A stretch of DNA of 64,000 nt from Reticulitermes lucifugus (lineage: Eukaryota > Arthropoda > Insecta > Blattodea > Rhinotermitidae). The position numbers and the translations under genes were made by a program. Each line of letters starts with the position of its first letter. Within the stretch, counting starts at the first letter, position 1. Positions 1-11,154 of this stretch are shown piece by piece. The DNA is taken from positions 96,378 to 160,377 of the forward strand of contig JAKCWW010000023.1 of assembly GCA_026260175.1 (NCBI GenBank), in the 5' to 3' direction. Below the pieces are notes generated by a model that was given only the letters and a program-made list of their open reading frames with translations, searched no databases and had not been told where the DNA came from.

Positions 1-715
1 TGAAGCTAACTACCCTTCTCCTTCTTCACATAGACCTGAGGTTAAAGATCTATCCATCTTACATTAAAACGCCTATCACCTCTTTGTCACGTGCATTTAT
101 GCATAGGAAAAGGTCTAACGTTGGGCGAGATTTAAGGGTACCAGGGAGGTGAAATTTTAAATTATATATTTATGGGTTATGACTGTAGTTTTACATGAGG
201 TTAACTATGTATCGAAAAAGCCTACAGCCCCAAAATTCAAATGCCCTGATGGCGGAGGCAGCAGGTATCATCAAAATATCGGTAACAACCTACGAAACAG
301 CAGCGCACGGTTCCAAAACTCAGGAGATTACAAGATTTGCACTACCTTTGTTCTTTTAAGCTTCTTACAGAACGTCCAAAAGCAAAGTTTACATTTTTCT
401 GTAGAGATTTTTCGAAGCTGGCGACGTAACGTATAAATGCGGTCACAGAAGCGTGCTACTTCATTAAGGAAAACACTCAGTACCTCTGTACAAAGAAATC
501 AGTTTAACTGTGGCAAGTGTAAATGACAAATTACTCTTTATACTAAAACAACTACTAGTAAATAGAATTAGAATATTCACGTCTTTATATCGGTACGTGA
601 AGTCTCCGGGGAGCACATTTAATGAAAACCTCCGTCGACTCTATAGAGTTTAACTGAGAGTATGTTAAAAAATCAAAATTAAACAATTTTCTCCATTTTA
701 GTCGAAGAAGCTGAA
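1..715. other. No recognisable feature
   Basis: AT-rich sequence with no gene, repeat or RNA I can identify. The 85-codon frame at 179-436 has no recognisable motif and no supporting context, so I treat it as chance. Confidence 0.5.
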
Positions 716-866
716 GTAAAAAGATAAATTGGAAGACCTAGGAGTAGGTGGGATTATAATCTCGACTTAAAGTAACTGGGTGTGAGGACGTAGACCGGAT
801 TTAACTGGATCAGGACAGTATCCAGAAGCGGGCTCTTTTGAAAATGGTTTGATAAGAGACGGGAAA
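716..866 (+). mobile_element. LINE 3'-end relic (C-terminal block of ORF2)
   Basis: Translating across frames gives IGRPRSRWDYNLDLK, then GFNWIR, then a scrambled QKRALLKMV-like end. This follows the order of the C-terminal block seen more clearly at 21006-21248 (GRP-x-RW-x-NIKMDL ... DWIDLAQDRDRWRALVNAVMNLRV). In the parent element this block ends a protein with endonuclease and reverse transcriptase. Here stops and frameshifts make it non-coding. Only the 3' end remains, as expected of a 5'-truncated target-primed insertion. The similarity rests on short motifs and on my knowledge of the family. Confidence 0.6.
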
Positions 867-1865
867 ATTTGTAACTATTTCAGCGACTATCAACATCTCA
901 AGAAGCATTCCATTTCATGTATTTAATAGAAGTTATTAAAATTAACGCAACTGGCTGAGGTTCGAGTTAAATACGGGCTTCCGTATTAGCTTTCCTGAAT
1001 TTTCTATCATGTATTCTATTATGATAAGGTTTAACTTAACCGTGGTGTGTAGGATCCAAATTCATGGATTAACACATTCTCCTATTTTCGGTAATACAGG
1101 CATTTTTTTGTTTTCTTTTCTGGATGTCAGTAAAAACTATCATCATTCTATTTTGTATTTATTCCCTTCTTTCGTAATGGCCATGTTGATTTGAAGGATG
1201 AATATCGTATGAAATTCGAAAATAACATACCAGAAAGACACTGGTAACTTAATCTTTATAAAGCAATTTCATTATACCCTTAGGGCAAATTAATGCTTTG
1301 GAATAATTCACGTGCCAGCTGTCGCCCTGTATCGCTCTCAATGCCCTGTTTCATATGAATGATTGTGTGTCGTGTCACAGATTGGTTTTTGTTTTGTAAC
1401 CGTCAACCCATTTCCCTCGGCGCAGCAGACACATTTGATCATTAGAGTACACTCTATATTCCGTTTGTATAAAATGGCGAACGACATTCTCATTAACGTA
1501 CATCTACTCTCTATTTCCCTCATTAATTTCCTGTGTCTACTGTTTGATACCAACCTAAGCCTCTCCTAAGTTACTCCTACATAACCCTCCACCTACTGCT
1601 GCAGATCGGCTTGTACTCTCCCTGAAATCAGAGCTTGTTACACAAATATAAGGAAAATTACTGCAAAGCATGCAAACTGCCTATCAGGAACGGAACAGAA
1701 CATTTATAGACACACACAGTCAAGAGGGAAGTGTTTAATATCATTAAACAATTTCAATCCAGACTAAACACATAATCCATCAGGCGTAAACATTACACGA
1801 CATTAGGCTCATTAATAACCTATAAGGTTAAATATTATTCATTCCGTACATTTTAACTTTATACG
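867..1865. other. Unrecognised AT-rich stretch
   Basis: No element recognised. Overlapping frames on both strands at 1338-1569 are short and show no motif. Confidence 0.45.
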
Positions 1866-1917
1866 TATTTAAAGTCCTTCAAATGTACAATAGACTACAT
1901 TTGTCGGACTTTAAATA
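1866..1917. repeat. Short near-perfect hairpin
   Basis: Inverted arms of about 22 bp (1866-1887 and 1896-1917) share the outer sequence TATTTAAAGTCC and its complement and differ at two positions. They are separated by 8 nt. The short loop could be a tiny MITE core or an RNA hairpin. No second copy was noticed in the window. Confidence 0.6.
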
Positions 1918-2009
1918 TAAACCTACAAGGTGTTTTATGTTATCAGAAAAATTTCTTCAGAAGTTTTTTACTTCGAGAATCTGGAAGGAAGAGGGCACTT
2001 CAGTGATCT

Positions 2010-2140
2010 GAATATAGATGGAAGGACAATATTAAAATATATGTTGATGAAGTGAAGTCTGAGGGCGTGGAAAGTACTCATAAGAATCAGGATAGTCTGG
2101 GGCAGGTCTCTATGAACACGTTATGGCAATTTGGGCTACA
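2010..2140 (+). mobile_element. LINE 3'-end relic
   Basis: The first frame reads RWKDNIKIYVDEV. A shifted frame then reads KNQDSLGQVSMNTLWQF, matching the RW-x-DNIKMDL and AQDRDRWRALVNTVMNL positions of the LINE C-terminal block. A frameshift separates the halves and the ends are indistinct. It is non-coding. The opposite-strand frame at 2087-2359 is a shadow. Confidence 0.6.
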
Positions 2141-2708
2141 CAAAAGGAAATTTCCCGATGACATGACAGAATGTGTGTATGTAGGAGGATTTGTATTAGT
2201 AACGTGAAAAACCACCGATGCATTCTTACAGGAACGAAGGTCTAATGGCCTCTCTCTGCGCCCCGACGTGAGGAATTGCGAATAACAGGACGAAGTTGGT
2301 GATGACGCAGCATTAGTTGGAGGTCTGCTACTGCGATAGCAAAAGCGCAAAGGTTGCAATATATTAAGTGCGTAACTTGAACAACCTTCTCAGAAAACAT
2401 TCATCTGGAAGACCACGAAATAACGGCATGAACACAATAAAATGGATTACATTAATATGTACTGCAGTTGTGAACTGAACTGCAATCTCTCAGAATCATG
2501 TTACGTGCAAGACCTTGTTCATATAAATTATTATTAACTGGAAATACATGCAAAAGGCACAATTATTACGCTCCCTACCTGACGACATCAGGCGTAGAAC
2601 AAGTGCACCAACTGAGGAAGACGTAGAGGAAGTCAGGCTACTTACCTGTAACAGAAGAAGAACACGTAATTTTAAACTCCATTTGTCACGTCCAAGTTGA
2701 GTAATAAC
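2141..2708. other. Unrecognised stretch
   Basis: No feature supported. It sits between a LINE relic and a SINE and may hold older repeat DNA. Confidence 0.4.
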
Positions 2709-2972
2709 ATATATATATATACATATATACAGGCCATGAAAGCCCAGAGGGGGAGTAGAGGTATAGCTTTACTCTTTCTTTAACCTCGGCGCTAGATGGG
2801 GTGGGTGGTTAACGCCACGCTGCGGCCGCTTTACCCCCGGGAATGACCCGGTACCCATTGTATAAAAGGCTGGGTGGGACCCACAGCCGGTCTGGACGAT
2901 GCATAAAATGTCGCCCCCACCTGGAGTCGATCCCCGAAACACCCCGCCCGTAGCGAGTCGACATACATACGA
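2709..2972 (-). mobile_element. tRNA-headed SINE, family A, copy 1
   Basis: On the minus strand a tRNA-like head near 2950-2970 (TAGCGAGTCG and CGGGGATCGACTCC remain) leads into a body shared with 9811-10187 and 17165-17433: a conserved CCCGGGAATGACCCGGTACC-type block, CTTTAACCTCGGCGCTAGATG read on the plus strand, and a GGCCATGAA end. The 3' end meets a TA-rich tail at 2709-2729, typical of SINE tails. SINEs of this kind are pol III transcribed and moved by LINE machinery. The copy is diverged in its tRNA head and is presumably dead. Confidence 0.8.
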
Positions 2973-2973
2973 G

Positions 2974-2992
2974 TATATATATATATATATAT
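2974..2992. repeat. (TA)n microsatellite
   Basis: Uninterrupted alternating TA of about 9 units just beyond the tRNA-like end of the SINE at 2709-2972. Confidence 0.9.
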
Positions 2993-3924
2993 GCGCATAC
3001 GAGTAATTACGTATATTCGGAAAATACGAGACAGTCCTCACATAGGTACCAAATAAAGGCATTAATGCATTACATTGACATCTAAAAGCAAGCCCCCAGT
3101 TAGAATTACGTTGGTTATTTCAAAGTTTGTGACTCTGTGTCTTTGCCCACATAACATGCCAAGTTCTGATTGCACTGAAGCCTGCTGCAGTATGTTTTTA
3201 TCAAGCTACAATTACCGTTCAAATAAGCTTAACAGGATACGAAATTAAACCACTTACACGTACTTCATATGACAATTGCATTTTAACAAATCCCATAATT
3301 TAACTATGTAAATGTCACTGCGTTATCATCACTTAGAGAAGCCATGTAAATCATTAACATAACAACAGTGACAATGGTATATACCCTGTCATTCAAATCA
3401 TAGCGCCTGTTTAAGCATGGAACAGTACTGCTTAGCAACTATCCATCTGACAATTTGGGATCTGGAATCAGCTGTGATAGACAAGAAGTGATTAGCAGAT
3501 CATCCAAACAATTACAGGTTCCAGTTAAAACAAATCTGTAATGCATTACACACTGCAAGTGCATTCTGCTGTAGCAAGCATATCTCTCTTAGGCACACAG
3601 GTGATGACGGACCAGTGATTTGTCATTGACAGGCAAACCTGCGGGCAATAACGAAATAACAACCATACAGATAACTCTCATCGCTTTAACTTTGAACTGG
3701 AGACTTAAAGGTTGTCTGGTCACAAATGTCTGACGTCATGCTTTGCGGAGGCATTTACCTTTTAATACACGGAAGACGTCAGAGGTCGCCTTCCAATGAC
3801 GGAGAACAAACAGAAATTTATGACTTACAGTGGTAAAGATAAGTTGCCTTTGTTCCAGCCATAAAGACGTGTGGGTCATTGGCTGTATAGGTCACATAAA
3901 CTCGGCACTACAGCGGCGGTCAGG
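2993..3924. other. Unrecognised stretch
   Basis: No gene or repeat recognised. Composition is AT-rich without long frames. Confidence 0.45.
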
Positions 3925-4070
3925 GGTCAGTTTCACGACATTGCAATTTTAGGCCCGGTGAAAAGTCCCCGATACCCATTGGATTCGAGGCCGTGGGCCC
4001 CAAAGCTGGGCTGGACGTTTTGGGAATAGAACCACATTCCTTCGTTTGGTAGCAAGTAGCATAATCACGA
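3925..4070 (-). mobile_element. SINE family A relic, copy 2
   Basis: Blocks shared with the better copies appear in order: GTCCCCGATACCCATTGGA (compare GACCCGGTACCCATTG), GGGCCCCAAAGC and GCTGGACG, then a degenerate B-box-like GGGAATAGAACC. The tRNA head and tail are mostly lost. Non-functional. Confidence 0.55.
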
Positions 4071-4842
4071 TACCCCATGCACCATATAATTTGCAGAGGG
4101 TACTGTAATAACATGTCGAAAAAGGACTTCAGTTGAAGTGGTTAGATTGCTAAGCACGTTACATTTTGTGATCCCACATCAAGATATTTTCCAGAATACT
4201 GTTTTAAATGGTATATAAACTGTATCTAAAAAACTCGTAAAGAATAATAAGTAATTCTTTTACAAAATTTCAAGATTATTGGAACAAACAGTCCTTAATT
4301 AATGTGACATCCGAAGACAAAATAATTTATAACGCCTCTGCAATGGAGTTATATAGTTAACAAATGATTGTCACTTTTTTTAACATTCTTTCGTACACCC
4401 AAAAACACTTCCGAGGGCTGCAACGTGTAAGCAGATATGCAGTTGGCGATCTCCCATCAACTGTAAATATATTGTTGTTCCTTCATTCTATCACACACAG
4501 ACATCTTTGAATGTTTATGTCATTTTCAAGTTACGCCTTAAATTTTATATAACAATACATTTTACGTAGTATGTTCCACAATGAATCAATTTATGAAGAA
4601 TTTTAAAGAAAGTGACCTAAACATGATTTTTAATTACTTCAGCCTTTGTGTCACACATGTAAATATCAAGGGGCGTTGTGAAGTCTAAATATGTATCAGT
4701 TTGATAAAATAATGTAGGGACAAACTTTTTAACTGTGCAGAAGTCATATGCGTCTCGCCTTTCATTTACCTTAGTAAATTAGTAATTAATGTAAAATTTG
4801 TATGTATGTTACAACAGCTAGGTTTCAAATAGCAGAACACAT
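4071..4842. other. Unrecognised stretch upstream of a transposase relic
   Basis: AT-rich. I looked here for the left terminal repeat and N-terminal helix-turn-helix coding part of the adjacent mariner-type element and found neither. Confidence 0.45.
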
Positions 4843-5573
4843 CAGACTCTCACAATGAAATATATGTCTGGTTATGTGAAAAAAACAGAATTGTCGCTAC
4901 TGGGATCCAAACAAGCCACATGAACATCACCAAAGTCCTCTGCATAGTGAAAAAGTGACAGTGTGGTGTGCAGTTTCTTCTCACGACATAATTATTCCCT
5001 ATTTCGTTCAGAATGAGGAGGGGCTTACAGTACACTCAAGGCAGAGTGTTACAAAGTCATGCTGGAAATATTTCTGAGAAATGAGTTACGTCCTCTTGAG
5101 CTCGATTTGGCTATGGTTCCAATGGGATGGAGCAACTGCTCACAGATTTCCATGCAAGTCCTCAGGACTATGTTTCCAGGCAGACTTATTTCTTGTTTCC
5201 TGGTCATGACCTGGCCCGCCCGCTCGCCTGATGGTGCAGTACCAGACTACTTTCTTTGGGGCTACGTCAAAAGCAAGGTACACGAAACACGTCCTGCCAA
5301 TATTGACGACTTAAAACAGCAAATTAGGGAGTGTATTCAAGGGATCCATAAGGAAATACTACAACGTGTTATGATAGCCTGTCCACCGCGACTGCAAGAG
5401 TGTACTGAACGACATGGTGGTCATCTACAAAGTGTCATATTCAAACAGTAATGGTTCAGATTAATTCTCATGGACATGGAAATGTATCTGCTAGTGTTAA
5501 TAAAATATTGCTACTTTTCCGTAAACTGTTATTTCATTTCAAAAACCGTCAGGTGCTTTTGACGCAGCCTGTA
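4843..5573 (+). pseudogene. Tc1/mariner-type transposase, 5'-truncated and frameshifted, with 3' terminal repeat
   Basis: The catalytic DDE half of a cut-and-paste transposase is readable in three frames. An SD-S-H start near 4848 would hold the first catalytic Asp. PLHSEKVTVWCAVSSHDI (about 4938-4992) follows, then WFQWDGATAH (about 5117-5150) with the second Asp. MQVLRTMFPGRLIS, ARSPD with the third Asp, then FLWGYVKSKVHETRP, LQECTERHGGHLQSVIF and a stop near 5451 complete it. At least two compensating frameshifts (around 5113 and 5150) and an in-frame TGA near 5075 break it. The DNA-binding N-terminus is absent. The non-coding end at 5542-5573 resembles the arms of the palindromic MITEs at 56571 and 57818 and ends in CCTGTA. 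The 130-codon frame at 5059-5451 is the longest intact piece. Confidence 0.85.
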
Positions 5574-5839
5574 CTTCAATGGAGATTCCGTGCCCCAATT
5601 GTTCTACGGTGTGGACATTAAAAATAAAATTCAGAAGGGAATTTCGAAACCTAGATGTCAATCATACTACGACAAATTAAACTACAGGAAAGTCAGTACT
5701 CTTAAAAACATCAGAGAGCAAGTTTATTCTCTACAGAGAGGATATAAGCAAATCACGTGAACCTGTCTAAAGCAGTGCATATTACACTTAGTTGTAAGAC
5801 ACAAAAATGGTTTTTCATTAAAATGAGTTAAGAGAGTAA

Positions 5840-5945
5840 GGATACGAACTGTATGAACGTAGGGATGCTCACTGCCAGCTCTTCTTAGCACTGAAGCCAC
5901 TAACTCAGCTGTACATCATTGGTTTTCTGCTTCGCAGATTTGTGT
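5840..5945 (-). mobile_element. Possible tRNA-like SINE relic
   Basis: Reading the minus strand gives an A-box-like AGCTGAGTTAGTGGC and, after a plausible spacing, a B-box-like CAGTTCGTATCC. This suggests a decayed tRNA-derived head. No body, tail or second copy was found, so it is tentative. Confidence 0.3.
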
Positions 5946-6290
5946 TTACACAGCGTGTATTCCAAATGCAGATTTGTTCAACTGTGACTTCACACGCCAT
6001 TTACTTTTACGAGTACGACTCTATTTTGGACGTGACTAATTTTTTGTCTAACCTCAGAAATATATTAAAAGATAATCACTATTATTATTTCTCTTTTAAC
6101 GTGTTTATTCAAGGTAAATAAAGCACTGTGACGTTTATATATTTAGGCGTTTCGCAAATCCTAGGGATATTTGCTTGAATGACTCACTCGTCTATTGAAA
6201 AGGTCAGCTATCTTAATGTGAATCATCCCCGTTGTGTTTACAATAATGCAGGTTTTCTCAGTCAAAACACAATTTTACTATTTAATAAAT

Positions 6291-6333
6291 CAGCTACATG
6301 TTTCTGCTACTGTTATTAGCCATCATCAGGCCG
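6291..6333 (-). ncRNA. Hammerhead-like motif, single arm
   Basis: On the minus strand: CGGC, core CTGATGA, an imperfect GGCT/AGC hairpin, GAA, palindromic ACATGT, one A, then GCTG. CGGC pairs with GCTG (one G-U), giving stem I of a type I hammerhead layout. No matching inverted arm was found nearby. The motif is shared with the fold-back elements at 28.8, 53.5 and 57.6 kb but has a different stem I sequence. Function is not shown; the extra T after the core is unusual. Confidence 0.4.
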
Positions 6334-6751
6334 ATCCCAAGAATATAAAAAGAAAATATAATACAGTTGCAATGTTGGTCGGAGATCTCGGACCTTATAA
6401 ATGTTTTATATAAAGTATGAATTATGTCAAACACCGTGCTAATCTGTGAAAATGGATAGCATATGTGTACCGGTAAATATGTATTCGCAAAATTTTAGGC
6501 ATTTGTTTGGAAATATGTAAACATATATTAGGCGAGAATTTTGAGTACTCTAGTTAGTACACCAGTGGATTAAGCCATGTGAATAATGCAGTGACATCTT
6601 AAAGACCTCATGTAAACTTGGGGATCAGTGCCCGTTAATGATAACGGAGTGTTGCTATTTTCATGCATTAGCAAAAAGAATCTAACTCTAAGTATTAGAG
6701 ATCTTTCTGAAAATTTTATAGTCTCTAAATTGTTAATGAACTTCTTGGTTT

Positions 6752-6960
6752 TTACACTACAACGGCGCTTACAAGATTCCAGCCCTGTACCCTATCCCGA
6801 GCCAGCTGACTCCAGTCAACAATTTTACACGCTCTTTCTTTCACAACCATTTTAACATCGTTCTCCCATCTATGCTTTGGTCTCCACATTGACCTGCGAA
6901 AGTACTCTATACGTTTTTCGTTTACTACGTACATGCGTTCGAGTTTCCAACCTCTTCCTC
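6752..6960 (-). mobile_element. LINE 3'-end relic
   Basis: The minus-strand frame contains RRSMWRPKHRWENDV, KMVVKERACKIVDWSQLARD and RVQGWNLVSAVV. These align with the RPRRRWEDNIKMDL, DWIDLAQDRDRWRALVNAVM block of the LINE at 21006-21248. The upstream part of that frame (to 7132) is unrelated sequence. Only this C-terminal block is present; 5' truncation is assumed. Confidence 0.7.
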
Positions 6961-9133
6961 CTCGACGGAAAAGAAGGAAATGTAATTTATGAATAAGTAT
7001 TAGAAACAACTGACCTTGACATGTGTGTGTGCACAGGTACAAACACTGCGTACATAAAATAAATGATAAAAATGAGAAAGTAACAGTGAAATGCAGTGCA
7101 TTAAGAACACTCTTATGGTCACAAAATAACAAAGCACTTTATCCATTAGCATAGGCCTCCGACACAATAAGGTGACAATTTAGACCATAAATGGTATTTA
7201 CCGCTTCGACTCTGCTCTGAAGTCGCCTCCATACAGACGCACGAAACCACAACTTCTCCTTCCAAACGTAGTTTAGCTCCTACTTTTGTAGGCCTAATTG
7301 ATAATCGATACTGACTGTAAATCTTCAGTATAAAAGCATCTAGACGTGTCAGAATTTTGACGAATGTATGGAGACCAGGCTACAGCAACCATAAAGTGAC
7401 AAAATTATTTTAATATAAGAGTCGGATAAAATCGCATTAAAGAAACACGTGTTCACGTCATAGAGCAATGTTTTATCTTCTGTTTATTCTTATTTGGTGC
7501 TATTGTCCATTCTCTCTTCAGATATCTCTTTAAGTATTTCGTTATTTCATCACCACCATTATTATTAATAATATGCCTATATTTATAACCATTCATATTA
7601 ATATTCTGAAATTCGCATATTATACTGTTTGTTAAATGAGAGGAAAATTTTAAAACTAACCCCGATATTCATTTAATACATATGACCGGATATTCATTAT
7701 GATAAATATTAATTAATGACATTTTTGAGTACATAACAAATGTATTGTAAACGTACACAGAATGAGCACTGAAGAACTACTAGTCATCCATGCATTGTTA
7801 TAGAGTCACATTTTTTGGTGACGCAAACTTTTATTCGTTAACGTTACAAGCCTATGTGAAATGAAGTGTTAAATTACAGAATTTTTACTTCTGACTTTCC
7901 TCTGTGTATGGACCTCGAGTTCTGTATTACAATGTTCTCGTGGTTAACCGGCTCACGTATTAATAGGCCTATACATGTCAGTGATATTAAATATAAAAAT
8001 TTCTCTACAATATATTACATACAGAATCGCAGCCTAGGGACTTGTTAAGTTAAAAGTGTAAAATTGTAATTAGGATTTTAATTTGTTTCGAATAACTTTG
8101 TATAACCCAGATTAACATTTTGAGTTAACGTGAAGTTCCTTAGGGCAGCAGAAGATATGACTGAGACCTTTTAATGAACATTTCAGTTCCACGTACAGGC
8201 AATTTGATGAAACCGGATTTGTGACAAGCGGAAACAATTTATGTCCGCTGTTGTTTATTTCCTGCTTTCTGAACACCTGCCCAAAACGCACTTGCAAGCC
8301 AAACGACGCCGATAAGTGTTTTATTTTGAGGCACAATATTCCGTGAAATCAACACAATATGTTTTCTATTGCAGTTTATATAATATACAAAACACATAAA
8401 GGGCGTAGCTATTAACACTGACTGGTAATTTCTGAATGCGAGTTTCAGAACTTTACGCAAAATAAAACACCGTATCACTACCCGTATGGTGTACAGACGG
8501 CAGAGTACTCCCTTAAGAGATGATGTAAACAGGACAAGATCTGGATAATTCTACGCTTGCAACGCGGTTCAGTGACAGGGTGGGTCCTCTTTCTAAGTAA
8601 TCGCACCGTTTAAAACAGGCCATTTTCGCGAGTTCTGGAGATCCTTTCTGTTTCCACCTTAAAGGAGAAGTGGATATGCAATGGCCTTTGCTGAAATTTA
8701 CAGCAATCTGCGGGTCAAACAGCTATAAGAAGGCTGCGTCTGATGTATCAGTTCCCACTAGATTTTGAGTATGTATATAATTGTCGACTGGAATCATTGG
8801 AGCTGGGAATCCTATATTCTGCTCAATATATTCATCTTAGGATATATATGGCTATATACGCATACATAAAATCATTACCTACGATATTTTTGCTTCTCTC
8901 TGTCGGTGGCCTAATGCTAGGTGATTATAATCTGTTTTGTAATTTATAATCAATTATTTTATAGCTGTGTTACTTCATTTGATAAGCGTTTAATTTATAA
9001 TGCGATCAGAAGGCTGCAGCATGAAGGTCAATAATACATGAAACCTATGGTCATAAGGCTGACATAGGAAATAAGCTATTTCATTATTGCAGTATGTTTT
9101 TTGAAGAAAACAATTAACGAATAGCAGAGGCTT
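6961..9133. other. Unrecognised AT-rich stretch
   Basis: About 2.2 kb without an identifiable gene or repeat. Short frames on both strands at 7866-8048, 8112-8478 and 8743-8949 have no motif or homology that I recognise. Confidence 0.45.
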
Positions 9134-9389
9134 CTTTATGGCGAGCCTTAAGGCTTATTGTGCAACCTTTATGATGAAGATGAAGAGAAAGAGGATTAGT
9201 TTTTTCATTTTACCAAGTAATGGAGCACCGGTGGAATGAAATCGACGGGGAAAAACCGAAATACTCGGGAAAAAATCTGTCCCAGTGCCACTTTGTCCAC
9301 CACAAATCTCACATGGACTCAGCCAGGATCGAACCCGGGCCTCCGCGGTTGGAGGCCTGGTACTAACCGACTGAGCCATGGACGACCAT
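9134..9389 (-). mobile_element. tRNA-headed SINE, family B, copy 1
   Basis: Minus-strand start at about 9387 reads GGTCGTCCATGGCTCAGTCGG (A box ATGGCTCAGTCGG), and a clear B box CGGGTTCGATCCTGG lies near 9330. The body contains GTGGACAAAGTGGCACTGGG, CCGAGTATTTCGG and a purine-rich 3' part ending TAAGCCTTAAGGC. Candidate target duplications 9123-9133 and 9390-9400 match at 9 of 11 positions. The same body follows a tRNA head at 23439. With both promoter boxes intact it is one of the better-preserved copies. Confidence 0.85.
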
Positions 9390-9795
9390 AACAGACGCTT
9401 TTGCCAGAAAACGTGTAAATGAGTTTAATATTTAATATGTGGTTTTCGATGGATGCAATTCAGAAACAATTTATTTTAAAGAGCGACAATCCTGCCTGGC
9501 AATATAAGATGAAAGAAAGTCACTATTTCTATCTTTATTGAGGTTTACAAGGAAATTTTACTGTTAAAACGTATGCAGTACCACAGTACTTCGACGCTTA
9601 TAGTCATGTGTTTGACGCGTAATTGATATTATAAGTAAAGGCAAGTATTTCATTAAAACAAAAGTAGATATGTCATACCTCCGAATTCTCATTTCTGAAT
9701 TCGCAACTCAGTACCTCCTGAACTTAATCAGATCACTTGTTCTGGCCATAGGTGTCTGCGCTCTGGACAGAAACAAAAGGATATGCCTTTGCTTT

Positions 9796-10202
9796 AAGCC
9801 TGCACTATAAAGGTCTCCCTATAACAGGCCATGAAGGCCCAGAGGAGGAGTAGAGGTGTAGCCCTACTCTTTCTTTAACCTCGGCGCTAGATGAGGGTGG
9901 GTGGTCAACGCCACGTCCCGGCCACTTTATCCCCGGGAATGACCCGGTACCCATTGTACAGGAGGCTGGGTGGGCCCCAGGGCCGTTCTGGACNNNNNNN
10001 NNNNNNNNNNNNNNNNNNNNNNNNNNNNNNNNNNNNNNNNNNNNNNNNNNNNNNNNNNNNNNNNNNNNNNNNNNNNNNNNNNNNNNNNNNNNNNNNNNNN
10101 NNNNNNNNNNNNNNNNNNNNNNNNNNNGATCCCCGGACCGTCCAGCTCGTAGCGAGTCGCTATACCGACTGAGCTATCGCGGCCCACAAGCCTGCACTAT
10201 AA
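9796..10202 (-). mobile_element. tRNA-headed SINE, family A, copy 3, with perfect target-site duplication
   Basis: The tRNA-like head (minus strand from about 10187) reads GGGCCGCGATAGCTCAGTCGG, with a good A box. The body matches copies at 2709 and 17165. A run of N (9994-10127) hides the B box and part of the body. AAGCCTGCACTATAA occurs at 9796-9810 and again at 10188-10202: a perfect 15-bp duplication that defines the insertion at 9811-10187 and implies a fairly young event by LINE-type target-primed integration. Confidence 0.92.
9994..10127. other. Assembly gap
   Basis: Run of 134 N inside the family A SINE. Frames reported through it are meaningless. Confidence 0.99.
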
Positions 10203-10203
10203 G

Positions 10204-11154
10204 AGACAGCAAATTACAGTATCTTGCACCATTCGCTCTCAGTCACCCTGTTGCTATAAGGTCCACAAGAACCCACACAGCATCTATTCTTCTATGCTTG
10301 ACATAATGGGCAAACATTATGTCCTAAGGATACTCTCTCTCTCCGCTGTCGTACATTTCAGAAGACAAATTCTGTTCTACATGAAGGAATGCTGGAAGGG
10401 GAAGCAAAATACTCGCGAATATTATATAAGAGACAAATGGCTTCTAAGTTCTGCCGAGAACTCTTATAATGCGGCGATGGACTTGTTTTGTTATTCGTCA
10501 AGCACAGTGGAAGCTGTGCAGAGAATTAACATTCCTTCAGAAAATAAAGACGTTTGATTGAAAGGACTGATAGCAATTCCCAGTCGGACTCTACCACTTG
10601 TGTTTTCTCTGTTTTCATGAGACACGGGGTTACAAATGTACTCAGCCTATTCGTGCAATACGTATAACGTTGAGTGACCTTTATTTCTTTGTTTTTCTTT
10701 TATGACGCTGTTCGTATATGAGACTACAAGTACACAGCGTCGATCACAGGATGCCTGATAAACTGGTAACAATTCGGGAGTAACTGATAATGACCCAATC
10801 AGGAGCCATATAGGAATTTGTCTGGAGGCACTGAGAAAAACACGAGCAGATAGTCGCAATAGCCTATATATCGCCCTAGAGTAGAACGGGGTAGATCTTG
10901 ATACGTTATTCTAGACGGTTACTTCTGTAATAATATACTGTACAAACGGTGTCAGGTTACCTCTCTCATATCATGTTACAAGTGCGCCTGACAGAGAGTG
11001 TTTAGATTACATGCAATACGTAACAGTCGAAGAAGTTGCCGCACAAACACGGCGATACTGTCAGGCCAGAGAATTCGCTGTTAAATTCGCTTTATCGTTT
11101 GATACAGTACCATTCCATATTCTTGCTAGACCTTAGGCTTCCGTGGCGCTGTAG
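10204..11154. other. Unrecognised stretch
   Basis: An 87-codon frame at 10294-10557 begins with ATG but has no known motif, splice context or coding signature that I can defend. Nothing else recognised. Confidence 0.4.

Noticed and set aside
9891-10187. Frames across the N run at 10 kb, and likewise at 30.7 and 42.5 kb
   Set aside because: Mostly unknown residues, inside SINE or fold-back copies.
10130-10187. Functional tRNA gene on the minus strand at 10.18 kb
   Set aside because: The tRNA-like head continues into a SINE body shared with five other loci, and a target duplication encloses the whole unit.
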